Assembly (NCBI RefSeq): GCF_006539505.1
Contig: NZ_BJND01000059.1
Coordinates: 1-56,570 of the forward strand
Reading direction: 5' to 3'
Source of the DNA: Streptomyces spinoverrucosus
GTDB lineage: Bacteria; Actinomycetota; Actinomycetes; Streptomycetales; Streptomycetaceae
Length of the DNA: 56,570 nt
Shown one piece after another: positions 17,020 to 24,696 of this stretch; the stretch's first letter is position 1, and the number at the start of each line of letters is the position of its first letter. A program made the position numbers and the translations under genes. A model generated the notes under the pieces. The model was given only the letters and a program-made list of their open reading frames with translations, searched no databases and was not told the DNA's origin.

Positions 17020-17039
17020 GCGCAGTTCCCCGCGCCCCT
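17020..17039 (+). repeat. dispersed Streptomyces intergenic repeat, copy 2
   Basis: Exact GCGCAGTTCCCCGCGCCCCT, preceded by GTGGCTGGTC, in the 187-base gap between the methyltransferase and protease genes. Confidence 0.85.
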
Positions 17040-17145
17040 GGCGTGCGTTGGTCGAACCGTCGGTGGACTTGGCTCGCCCCGTGACTGAGCCCGTTCGGGC
17101 GTACAGCGCGGGTCCTCGTCGAGGTCCGGGAGCCAGACTCGGGTT

Positions 17146-18195
17146 ATGGAAGCTCACCCTGTCCGGGCGCCGCGCCGTGTCGCGGGTCTGTTGTGCTGCG
17201 TCGTCCTCGTCCTCGTCTCCGGGTGCACCGGGGAAGGGTCGACGAGCAGGCAGGCCGCTGTGCCGGTGGCGGCGAACGATCTGCAGGACGACTACCGGAG
17301 GGTGATCGGCGACGTCCTGCCGTCGGTCGTGCAGATCCAGGGGCGCGAGGATCTGGGCTCCGGGGTGGTGTACGACGACAAGGGCCACATCGTCACGAAC
17401 GCGCACGTCGTCGGTGAGCAGCGGACGTTCCAGGTGACGACCGCCAACTCCGAGGACCAGCTCGGCGCCCGGCTCGTCTACTCGTACCCCGAGCAGGACC
17501 TGGCCGTGGTGAAGCTGGACCGGCTCCCCAAGGGGCTGCGGCCCGCGACCTTCGGGGACTCGGCGAAGGTGGAGGTCGGGCAGATCGTGCTGGCGATGGG
17601 CTCGCCGCTCGGGCTGTCGTCGAGCGTGACGCAGGGGATCGTCTCGGCGACCGGACGGACCGTCACGGAGCCCCGCAGCAACGGCGGTCCGGGCGCGACG
17701 ATCGCCAACATGGTGCAGACGTCGGCGGCCATCAACCCGGGCAACAGCGGCGGCGCCCTCGTGAACCTCGACGGGCACGTCATCGGCATCCCGACGCTCG
17801 GCGCGATCGACCCCGGCCTCGGGGAGGGCGCCGCGCCCGGTATCGGGTTCGCGATTCCGGCGTCGATGGTGAAGACGGTCGCCGACCAGATCGTCCGGGA
17901 GGGCCGGGTCACCGACTCGGGGCGGGCGGCGCTCGGCATCACGGGCCGTACCGTCGTCGACGCGGACTACCAACCCGCCGGGGTGGCCATCGCCGCGGTG
18001 CGCTCCGGCGGGGCGGCGGACAAGGCCGGGATCGAGCGCGGGGACATCATCACCAGGTTGGGTGACACTGACATCACCACCATCACCTCACTCGCCGAGG
18101 CGCTGGCGGTACTGAAGCCGGGCGACCGGACGACGGTGACGTTCACGCGGAACGGCCAGGAGCGGACCGTGGACGTGACGCTGGGCGAGCAGTGA
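17146..18195 (+). CDS. HtrA/DegP-like trypsin-fold serine protease lipoprotein with PDZ domain
   Basis: 349 aa. The signal peptide ends in a lipobox (LVSGC, Cys ~26), so the protein is probably lipid-anchored on the outer face of the membrane. The trypsin-like domain (~50-235) has the full triad: H87 in VTNAHVV, D118 in EQDLAVVKL and S201 in NPGNSGGAL. One PDZ domain (~245-345) contains GGAADKAGIERGDIITRLG. The likely role is extracytoplasmic protein quality control. It is monocistronic and ends at a strong hairpin. Confidence 0.93.
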   Translation: MEAHPVRAPRRVAGLLCCVVLVLVSGCTGEGSTSRQAAVPVAANDLQDDYRRVIGDVLPSVVQIQGREDLGSGVVYDDKGHIVTNAHVVGEQRTFQVTTANSEDQLGARLVYSYPEQDLAVVKLDRLPKGLRPATFGDSAKVEVGQIVLAMGSPLGLSSSVTQGIVSATGRTVTEPRSNGGPGATIANMVQTSAAINPGNSGGALVNLDGHVIGIPTLGAIDPGLGEGAAPGIGFAIPASMVKTVADQIVREGRVTDSGRAALGITGRTVVDADYQPAGVAIAAVRSGGAADKAGIERGDIITRLGDTDITTITSLAEALAVLKPGDRTTVTFTRNGQERTVDVTLGEQ

Positions 18196-18198
18196 GAA

Positions 18199-18220
18199 GG
18201 GCGGCCCGCTCAGGCCGCCC
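18199..18220. terminator. hairpin terminator after the protease gene
   Basis: GGGCGGCC-cgctca-GGCCGCCC directly after the stop codon and just before the convergent small gene. Confidence 0.75.
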
Positions 18221-18230
18221 CGTCCCGCCC

Positions 18231-18443
18231 CTAGGCCTGTTCGGCGTGCAGGCTCATCGGACCGTAGATCTCGGTGGCGTCCTCGAACAGCCGTACCTGG
18301 TCCGCGCCCCCGGCGAGCAGTTCCTTCCAGTGCTCGCCGATCCAGGACTCGGCGTCCCCCTGCGTGGTGAACTCCTCGGGCTGCACCGCGGGCTGGACCT
18401 CCGTCCCGTCGGCCTTCTCGAACCGCCACGTCCATGCCGCCAT
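18231..18443 (-). CDS. small conserved protein, function unknown
   Basis: 70 aa (MAAWTWRFEKADGTEV...). A compact, acidic, Trp-rich protein (AESWIGEHWKELL) with no membrane segment and no cysteine. ATG 18443 was chosen because the longer in-frame reading runs through a hairpin. It is divergent from the cobU fusion gene. I do not recognise the family beyond being common in streptomycetes. Confidence 0.7.
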   Translation of the reverse strand: MAAWTWRFEKADGTEVQPAVQPEEFTTQGDAESWIGEHWKELLAGGADQVRLFEDATEIYGPMSLHAEQA

Positions 18444-18471
18444 GTCGCCTCCGCGTGTCAGCACCAGCAGT

Positions 18472-18500
18472 GCAGGGGCCGATCTTGGTGCGGCCCCTGC
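18472..18500. promoter_or_regulatory. hairpin in the divergent region before the cobU fusion gene
   Basis: GCAGGGGCC and GGCCCCTGC, a perfect 9-bp stem around an 11-base loop, 29 bases upstream of the small leftward gene. It could be a leader structure or operator. I looked for a cobalamin riboswitch here and do not see one. Confidence 0.4.
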
Positions 18501-18570
18501 GGAGAGGGTATTCGCTCCGGTGGACACAGTCCCGACCCCCTGGGTGGGTCTCCGTCACGCAGGATGATCC

Positions 18571-19800
18571 GTGACCGGCGAAAATCGGATCGTGGAACTG
18601 ACTCTGCTCGGCACCGGCGCCCCCGCGGGACTTCCCCGCCCCGACTGTCCCTGCGCGGCCTGCGCCACCGCACTCGGGCCGGACGCGCGGGCGGCCACGG
18701 CCGTGCTCGTGGACGGGGCGCTGCTGCTCGACCTGACCCCGGGGGCGGCGTTCGCGGCGGCGCGGGCGGGGCGGTCGCTGGCAGGGGTACGGCAGGTGCT
18801 GCTGTCGCATCCGCACGGCGGGCCGCCGGTGGAGGTGCCGGCCGGGCTGCCGCAGCCCGGGCGGGTGCCGGACGGGCGGGAGTTGGCGCTGCTGACGGGG
18901 CACCGGGTGCGGGCGTTGGCGATGGACGCGCCGGGGACGGGGTACGCGGTGACCGGGCCGGACGGGCAGCGGTTGCTGTATCTGCCGCCGGGGTGTGCAC
19001 CGGCCGGGCTGGAGGAGGGGGGCGCGTCGGCGGGGCCGTACGACATGGTGCTCGTGGATGTCGTGGGGCGGCCGGACGCGCTGGCGCGGTTGCGGTCGGC
19101 GGGGGCGGTCGGGCCCACGACGGACGTCATCGCCGTACACCTGGATCACGACGTGCCGCCCGGGGCCGAGTTGCGGCGGCGGCTGGCCGCGGCGGGGGCG
19201 CGGGCCGTGCCGGACGGGGCGAGTCTGGCGGTCGGGGCCTACGAGGACGTGCCGGACGTGCCGCGGCGGACGCTGGTGCTGGGCGGGGCGCGGTCGGGCA
19301 AGTCGGTGGAGGCGGAGCGTCGGCTGGAGGCGTTCCCCCATGTGCTGTACGTCGCGACCGGCGGCACACGTAACGGGGACGGCGAGTGGGCGGAGCGGGT
19401 GGCCGCGCACCGGGAGCGGCGGCCGGGGTCGTGGCGGACGGTGGAGACGTGCGACCTGGTACCGCTGCTCGCGGAGGACGGACCGCCGCTGCTGATCGAC
19501 TGCCTGTCGCTGTGGCTGACGGACGCGATGGACGCCGTGGGCGCGTGGGACGACGCGGAGTGGGCCGACGGCGGCGAGAAGGCGCTGCGCGCGCGGGTGC
19601 ACGCGCTGACGGAGGCGGTGCGGGGCACGCGACGGGTGGTGGTCGCCGTGTCGAACGAGGTGGGCTCGGGCATCGTCCCCGCCACCGCGTCCGGGCGGCG
19701 CTACCGGGACGAACTCGGGCGCCTGAACGCGGCGTTCGCCGGTGAGTGCGAGCAGGTGCTGCTGGTGGTGGCGGGGCAGGCTGTGGTGCTGCGGGGGTAA
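18571..19800 (+). CDS. cobU: bifunctional adenosylcobinamide kinase / guanylyltransferase with N-terminal metallo-beta-lactamase-like domain
   Basis: 409 aa. The C-terminal half (~230-409) is CobU: P-loop GGARSGKS (K244), RRPGSWRTVE around the guanylylated-His region, and VVAVSNEVGSGIVP. It phosphorylates adenosylcobinamide and attaches GMP in cobalamin nucleotide-loop assembly. The N-terminal ~220 residues resemble a metallo-beta-lactamase fold (ELTLLGTGAP; HPHGG at 80-84; HLDHD at 190-194), but the classical HxHxDH set is incomplete, so this half may not bind two zincs. GTG 18571 is used; GTG 18592 (VELTLLGTGAP) is equally plausible. It heads a dispersed cobU-cobT-cobS group. Confidence 0.92.
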   Translation: MTGENRIVELTLLGTGAPAGLPRPDCPCAACATALGPDARAATAVLVDGALLLDLTPGAAFAAARAGRSLAGVRQVLLSHPHGGPPVEVPAGLPQPGRVPDGRELALLTGHRVRALAMDAPGTGYAVTGPDGQRLLYLPPGCAPAGLEEGGASAGPYDMVLVDVVGRPDALARLRSAGAVGPTTDVIAVHLDHDVPPGAELRRRLAAAGARAVPDGASLAVGAYEDVPDVPRRTLVLGGARSGKSVEAERRLEAFPHVLYVATGGTRNGDGEWAERVAAHRERRPGSWRTVETCDLVPLLAEDGPPLLIDCLSLWLTDAMDAVGAWDDAEWADGGEKALRARVHALTEAVRGTRRVVVAVSNEVGSGIVPATASGRRYRDELGRLNAAFAGECEQVLLVVAGQAVVLRG

Positions 19801-19806
19801 GGGTTC

Positions 19807-20862
19807 CTACGGGACCGGGTTCTTGCGGGCGATCACCCGGTACGCGTTGGAGAAGCCGGTGCGCCGGAGGAGGGGCGCCAGCGTGTGGTCCAGGGCTGCG
19901 GCCGTCAGGCGTACGGGGACGGTCACCGGCGTCAGGGCTGCGCGCATGGTGTGTTGCAGCACGGTGGGCGGGGTGACTCGCCAGGGGGTGTCGGGGGCAG
20001 GGAGGGCCTGGGTGAGGGCCCGGGTCGCCGCTGTGGCGAGGTCTGTGGGGGTGTGGGGGGTTGCCTCGTCCGTGGTGAGGATCGTGCAGTTGTGCGACTC
20101 CAAGACCTGGTGGACGTTGTGGAGCGGGATGAGATGGGCCTGGCGGGGCTGCGCGTGGCCGGGCCACCACTTGCCCAGCAGTGCGGCGAACGTGCTGTGC
20201 GGGTTGGTCAGTTCGAGGATGAGGTGCCCGCCGGGGCGGAGCGCCGCGATCGCCGCCCGGAGGTCCTCGCGGGGGGACGGGGACTGTTCCAGGTGGTGGA
20301 AGACGCTCACCACGTCGTAGCGGGAGCGCAGGTGGGCCAGCAGGCCGGGGCTGCTGAGGCGGCCGACGTAGGCCTCCTCCACGCGTTCCGACGCGCGGGC
20401 GCCCAGGACGCGCGGGGTGGGGTCCGTGCCGTCGAAGGACGTGTACGGGAGCAACTCCTGCGCGGTGGCCGGGAAGTCGCCGTCGCCGGTGCCCACGTCC
20501 AGCCAGCTCTCCGGTTCCGGGAGGTGCAGCATCGCCCGGACGCGCTCGCGGTTGCGGCGGCGGGAGGGCGGGCGTTCGTACAGCTCCCGGTCCCGGTGGT
20601 AGAACGCCGTGCCCTGGGGCGTGAGCCCGGGGTTCTGGAAGACATGCGCGCAGTCCTCGCACTCGTCGAGGGTGAACGTGCCCGGCTTGCGCTGGATCAC
20701 GTCGGGTGCCGTGAGGCGCGTGCGCAGGCGCTGCCCGCCGCACCAGGGGCAGTTGTCCCGGCGCGGTGCGTGGAAACGCTCGGTGCCCTGGGTGAGTTCG
20801 GCGAGGTACTTGGCGCGGCGCAGGTCGATCGGCGGTGGGGCGAGGGGGGCGGACGACGACAT
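19807..20862 (-). CDS. class I methyltransferase with N-terminal zinc-ribbon
   Basis: 351 aa from ATG 20862 (MSSSAPLAPPP). A Cys4 zinc ribbon (CPWCGG and CEDCAHVFQNP, ~38-72) precedes a Methyltransf_23-type domain with motif I WLDVGTGDGDFP (~125), FDGTDPTP and YDVVSVFHHLEQ. A C-terminal ~100-aa segment is basic with weak amphipathic helices. Such zinc-ribbon methyltransferases often act on sugars or lipid-linked substrates, but the substrate is not evident. It is convergent with cobU (6-base gap) and divergent from cobT. Confidence 0.85.
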   Translation of the reverse strand: MSSSAPLAPPPIDLRRAKYLAELTQGTERFHAPRRDNCPWCGGQRLRTRLTAPDVIQRKPGTFTLDECEDCAHVFQNPGLTPQGTAFYHRDRELYERPPSRRRNRERVRAMLHLPEPESWLDVGTGDGDFPATAQELLPYTSFDGTDPTPRVLGARASERVEEAYVGRLSSPGLLAHLRSRYDVVSVFHHLEQSPSPREDLRAAIAALRPGGHLILELTNPHSTFAALLGKWWPGHAQPRQAHLIPLHNVHQVLESHNCTILTTDEATPHTPTDLATAATRALTQALPAPDTPWRVTPPTVLQHTMRAALTPVTVPVRLTAAALDHTLAPLLRRTGFSNAYRVIARKNPVP

Positions 20863-21022
20863 GGGCGGCTCCGGGGCGCGACGGACGGGGCGGGGAGGGA
20901 CGTACGACAATCCGCTGCAAACCGGAACGTATGGGATCGCGATCTTGGGTGCAACGACGTGGTGGGGTCGTGGTCGCCATGTGGCGCCGTCCTGTTCGAT
21001 CGGGGCCGGTACTGTTCGGCGA

Positions 21023-22105
21023 ATGAGCCCGCTTAATCTCGACGACTTCACCGATCTGATCGAGCGCCCCGACGGCGGGGTGCGCCGCGACGCGGAGGCG
21101 CGCCGGGAGCGTCAGATCGTGCCGCCCGGTTCGCTGGGGCGCCTCGACGACCTGGGTGAGTGGCTGGCCGCGGCACAGGGTGCCGTACCGGTGCGGCCGG
21201 TGGAACGGCCGCGGGTGGTGCTGTTCGCCGGTGACCACGGCGTCGCGGAGCTGGGGGTGTCGGCGCGGCCCGCGGGGAGCGCCGTGGAGCTGGTGCGGGA
21301 GGTGCTTGAGGGCGGCCGGCCGGTGTCCGTGCTGGCCCGGCGGCTGGGCGTGCCGGTGCGGGTCGTGGACATGGCGCTGGACTGCGATCCGCAGGCGCTG
21401 CCCGAGGACGTGGTGAAGCACCGGGTACGGCGTGGCAGTGGGCGCATCGACATCGAGGACGCGCTGACGGCCGAGGAGGCCGAGGCCGCGTTCCGGGCCG
21501 GGGTCGCGGTGGCCGACGAGGAGGCCGACTCCGGTACGGATCTGGTGGTGCTCGGCGATGTGAGCGTGGGCGGGACCACGGTGGCCGGGGTGCTGGTGGC
21601 CGCGCTGTGCGGGACCGACGCGTCGGTGGTGACCGGGCGGGGCGGGCTCGCGATCGACGACCTGGTGTGGATGCGCAAGTGTGCGGCGATCCGGGACGCG
21701 TTGCGGCGGGCGCGGCCGGTGCTCGGGGATCAGTTGCAGTTGCTGTCGGCGGTCGGTGGCGCCGATGTCGCGGCGATGACCGGGTTCCTGCTGCAGTGCG
21801 CGGTGCGGAAGATGCCGGTGATCCTGGACGGTGTGGTGGCCGCCGCGTGTGCGCTGGTGGCGCAGCGGATCGCGTTCCGGGCGCCGGACTGGTGGCTGGC
21901 CGGGCACAACAGCGGGGAGCCGGGGCAGGCCAAGGCGCTGGACCGGATGGCGCTGGAGCCGCTGATCGACCATGGCGTGTCGGTCGGGGAGGGCGCGGGG
22001 GGCCTGCTGGCGCTGCCGCTGGTGCAGGCCGCGGCGGCGTTGGCGGCGGAGCTGCCGGAGCGGCCGGAGGAGAAGCAGCCGACCGAGGAGCCGGGGGAAG
22101 AGTAG
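21023..22105 (+). CDS. cobT: nicotinate-nucleotide-dimethylbenzimidazole phosphoribosyltransferase
   Basis: 360 aa. Makes alpha-ribazole phosphate for the lower ligand of cobalamin. Visible family motifs are PPGSLGRLDDL (substrate loop), VVLFAGDHGVAELGVS, GDVSVGGTT and VSVGEGAGG, with the catalytic glutamate at E323. ATG 21023 was chosen because the long open frame upstream is antisense to the divergent methyltransferase gene. The acidic Pro/Glu tail is usual in streptomycete homologues. It acts with CobU and CobS encoded in the same stretch. Confidence 0.95.
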   Translation: MSPLNLDDFTDLIERPDGGVRRDAEARRERQIVPPGSLGRLDDLGEWLAAAQGAVPVRPVERPRVVLFAGDHGVAELGVSARPAGSAVELVREVLEGGRPVSVLARRLGVPVRVVDMALDCDPQALPEDVVKHRVRRGSGRIDIEDALTAEEAEAAFRAGVAVADEEADSGTDLVVLGDVSVGGTTVAGVLVAALCGTDASVVTGRGGLAIDDLVWMRKCAAIRDALRRARPVLGDQLQLLSAVGGADVAAMTGFLLQCAVRKMPVILDGVVAAACALVAQRIAFRAPDWWLAGHNSGEPGQAKALDRMALEPLIDHGVSVGEGAGGLLALPLVQAAAALAAELPERPEEKQPTEEPGEE

Positions 22106-22220
22106 GGGCGCCCGAGAGGTGCGGGTCACACGGGCTGCGATCAACTTTCGGTAGGTTTCGGGCGGTCTCTGTACGTGTCGTCACGTATCCGCACCACCGC
22201 ACACCCCGGAGCCGCCCCCG

Positions 22221-22916
22221 ATGAACCCCCTCGCCCGCTGGGCCCGCGCCGAATGGGGGCCGCTGTACCGGACCGTCCGTGAGGGGCTGCGTGTGCGGCG
22301 GGCGCGGGCCGTGGCGATGGCGATCGGCGCCGTCTGCCTCACCGCGCTGCTGCACTTCGTGCACGGCCAGTCGTGGGGCTACCAGTTCGTGCAGAACGTC
22401 GGGACCGTCCGCGCCGAGGACCCCCTCTGGCTGGCCCTCCTGCGCACTCCGCTGTCGCTGTTCGTGCCCGCCCTCGATCTCCCGGTGTGGGGTGCGCTGC
22501 TGCAGATCCTGCTGGTGTTCGGCATCGCGGAGATCTGCCTCGGCCGCCCGCGCACCCTCGCCCTCGCCTACACCGCCACCCTCGCCGGCACGCTGTACGC
22601 CCGGCTCGGCATCGCCCTCGGCCCCGACCACCCCCTGGGCCTGCCCGCCTCGGACGCGCAGGTCGTGGACACCGGCCCGTCGGCCGCGGTCGTCGGCCTC
22701 GCGGTGTACGTCGGCTGGCGGTACGCGTACGTCACCGCCGGGGCGGTGGTCGTCGCGATGGTGGTCGAGGTGCTGGTGAAGGAGAACCTCGCCGGCAAGG
22801 AGCACCTCGCGGCGATCGCGGCGGTGCTGGTGCTGTGCGCGGTGACCGCGCTGCGTCAGCGGTTTTCCAGGGGGCGAGTGGGTTCGCGGTCGGGCGTGCC
22901 GCCGAGCCAGTCCTGA
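22221..22916 (+). CDS. integral membrane protein, rhomboid-like
   Basis: 231 aa with about six hydrophobic helices. DTGPSAAVVGLAVY (~150-163) resembles the rhomboid active-site GxSxxxxG motif, and KEHLAAIAAVLVL (~194) offers a histidine in a later helix, as in rhomboid proteases. The match is by eye; the usual GASG spacing is relaxed, and an inactive rhomboid-fold protein is equally possible. The 3' end overlaps the convergent membrane-protein gene by 61 bases. ATG start at 22221. Confidence 0.75.
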   Translation: MNPLARWARAEWGPLYRTVREGLRVRRARAVAMAIGAVCLTALLHFVHGQSWGYQFVQNVGTVRAEDPLWLALLRTPLSLFVPALDLPVWGALLQILLVFGIAEICLGRPRTLALAYTATLAGTLYARLGIALGPDHPLGLPASDAQVVDTGPSAAVVGLAVYVGWRYAYVTAGAVVVAMVVEVLVKENLAGKEHLAAIAAVLVLCAVTALRQRFSRGRVGSRSGVPPSQS

Positions 22917-23620
22917 AACTTGCGGCTCGGTCCCAGCCAGCGGCGGTCGTGGTGGTAGGCGCGCAGGCGGGCTCTGGCCCGGGCGCGGGGGCGGCGGCGG
23001 TAGAGGCGGTTCGCCCAGGGGGAGCCGGGGCGGGCCAGCCGGATCGCGCCGAACAGGGCGATGAACGGGACGATCACCCCGAGGATCGCCAGGCGGGTCT
23101 TGCCCTTGGCGAGGGCGATGAGCGAGAGGAGGAAGTTCACGGCGACCGTGGAGATGACCGAGCCCCTGCTCTGCACCTCGTCCTCGTCGAGGTCGTTGAC
23201 GCCGAACGGCGAGAAACCGGCCACCCACAGGCCGACCAGCGCGGCGGTGAGGACGACCGCCTCCACGCTCTTGCGGCCCGCCTCCGTCCAGTACACGTCG
23301 TCGAGATGCAGGATCAGCGCGAACTCGTCCAGCACCAGTCCCGCGCCGATCCCGAAGACCACGGCCGCGAGAGCGGACCCGAAGCCCTGCCGGCCCCCGG
23401 CCACCGCGCCGAAGCCGCCGATGAGGATGAGGATGACGCCGGGCACCACGTGATGGACGTGCACGCCGCCCGCCCTGACGTTGCGGAAGGGGCCCTTGCC
23501 CGCCCGGATCATGCGTGTGATCAGCCGGGTGATCAGGAAGGTCAGTACGAAGGCGGTGAGGGCGAGCAGCAGGGGGAGCTTGCCGGGCTCGACGATGTTG
23601 CGTTCCAGCCAGTTCCCCAT
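22856..23620 (-). CDS. integral membrane protein with membrane-embedded His/Asp motifs, function unknown
   Basis: 254 aa from ATG 23620 (MGNWLERNIVEPG). Six or so helices occupy ~10-200, with a strongly basic C-terminal tail (RRRPRARARARL). Polar residues sit at or inside helices: GVHVHHVVPGV (~52-62) and LDEFALILHLDDVYW (~95-110). Conserved His and Asp inside a membrane are reminiscent of CREST-type membrane hydrolases, but this is speculation. It is divergent from cobS (62-base gap) and overlaps the rhomboid-like gene tail-to-tail. Confidence 0.75.
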   Translation of the reverse strand: MGNWLERNIVEPGKLPLLLALTAFVLTFLITRLITRMIRAGKGPFRNVRAGGVHVHHVVPGVILILIGGFGAVAGGRQGFGSALAAVVFGIGAGLVLDEFALILHLDDVYWTEAGRKSVEAVVLTAALVGLWVAGFSPFGVNDLDEDEVQSRGSVISTVAVNFLLSLIALAKGKTRLAILGVIVPFIALFGAIRLARPGSPWANRLYRRRPRARARARLRAYHHDRRWLGPSRKFQDWLGGTPDREPTRPLENR

Positions 23621-23682
23621 GCGTCCAAGTCTGCCCAGGATTGGGGTGAGATGCTCCGTGAGCGGTCGCGTACCCTGCCGGG

Positions 23683-24465
23683 ATGCCCTTGATCCCGGCC
23701 GCACACGGCCTCCGCTTCGCCTTCGGCACCCTCACCGTCCTGCCGGTACGGGTGACCCGCTGGGACCGGGAGACCGCACGCGACGGGATGCTCTGCGCCC
23801 CCCTCGCCGGGCTCGTCGTCGGCCTCTGCTCGGCCGGCGCCGGTCTGCTGCTGCTCCTGCTCGGCGCGGGCCCGCTGCTCGCCGCCGTCGGGAGCGTCGC
23901 CGTACCCGCCGTACTCACCCGTGGCCTGCACCTGGACGGCCTGGCCGACACGGCGGACGGGCTGGGCAGCGGCAAGCCCGCCGAGGACGCGCTGCGGATC
24001 ATGAAGCAGTCGGACATCGGGCCGTTCGGGGTGCTGACCCTGGTCTTCGTGCTGCTGGCCCAGGTGGCGGCGCTGGCGCAGGCCTACGACGGCTCCTGGG
24101 CCCGGGGTGCGCTCGCCGCGGTCGTCGCGGCCACCGCCGCCCGGCTGGCGCTGACGCTGGCCGCCCGCGCCGGGATACCCGCCGCCCGCCCGGAGGGCCT
24201 GGGGGCGGCCGTCGCCGGGGTCGTCCCGGTCGGCGGGGCCGTGGGCGTGGCACTCGCGGTGACCGTGGCCGCCGCGGCCGGTGGGGCGCTCTTCGGGACG
24301 TACGACATCCTGCGCGCCGTCCTCGCGGTGGTCGCCTCCGCCGTCGTCGCCGACCTCCTGCTGCGGCACTGCGTGCGCCGGTTCGGCGGGGTCACCGGCG
24401 ACGTGTTCGGCGGGCTCGCCGAGACGGCGGCCACGACGGCGCTGCTGGTGCTCGTCCTGGGCTGA
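23683..24465 (+). CDS. cobS: adenosylcobinamide-GDP ribazoletransferase (cobalamin synthase)
   Basis: 260 aa, polytopic membrane protein that joins adenosylcobinamide-GDP with alpha-ribazole (phosphate), the last step of cobalamin assembly. The family signature RGLHLDGLADTADGLGSG (~83-100) and KQSDIGPFGVLTL carry the metal-binding acidic residues. Six to seven helices alternate with Ala/Val-rich loops. ATG 23683. It works with cobU and cobT upstream. Confidence 0.94.
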   Translation: MPLIPAAHGLRFAFGTLTVLPVRVTRWDRETARDGMLCAPLAGLVVGLCSAGAGLLLLLLGAGPLLAAVGSVAVPAVLTRGLHLDGLADTADGLGSGKPAEDALRIMKQSDIGPFGVLTLVFVLLAQVAALAQAYDGSWARGALAAVVAATAARLALTLAARAGIPAARPEGLGAAVAGVVPVGGAVGVALAVTVAAAAGGALFGTYDILRAVLAVVASAVVADLLLRHCVRRFGGVTGDVFGGLAETAATTALLVLVLG

Positions 24466-24696
24466 AGGCGCCCAGCAGGTTCGGTGGAGTGCGAGGATCG
24501 GTACATGGCGGCGACGCCACTGACAGGTGAACGCCCGTAGGAGTGCTCGAAGAGACACCGGGCGTAGGCTCGTGCCAGGTCAATACCTGTCCAGGTACAG
24601 ACTCCATCGCACGAGGGATCTAGGGTCGGCTGTCGGGCCCGGCCGGCCCATCCCTCGGCCACAGAAACTTCACATCGGAAGCGAGATTTCACCACC
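24466..24696. other. pepA leader region
   Basis: 231 bases between cobS and pepA. It contains an ACGCCCG...CGGGCGT inverted repeat (~24533-24570), a CAGGT-caat-ACCTG hairpin near 24576-24590 and an 11-codon ATG minicistron (from 24505) of unknown meaning. No recognised riboswitch consensus was seen. Confidence 0.3.

Noticed and set aside
18444..24696. Cobalamin riboswitch upstream of the cob genes
   Set aside because: I looked in the gaps before cobU, cobT, cobS and pepA and saw no B12-box-like sequence, only simple hairpins.
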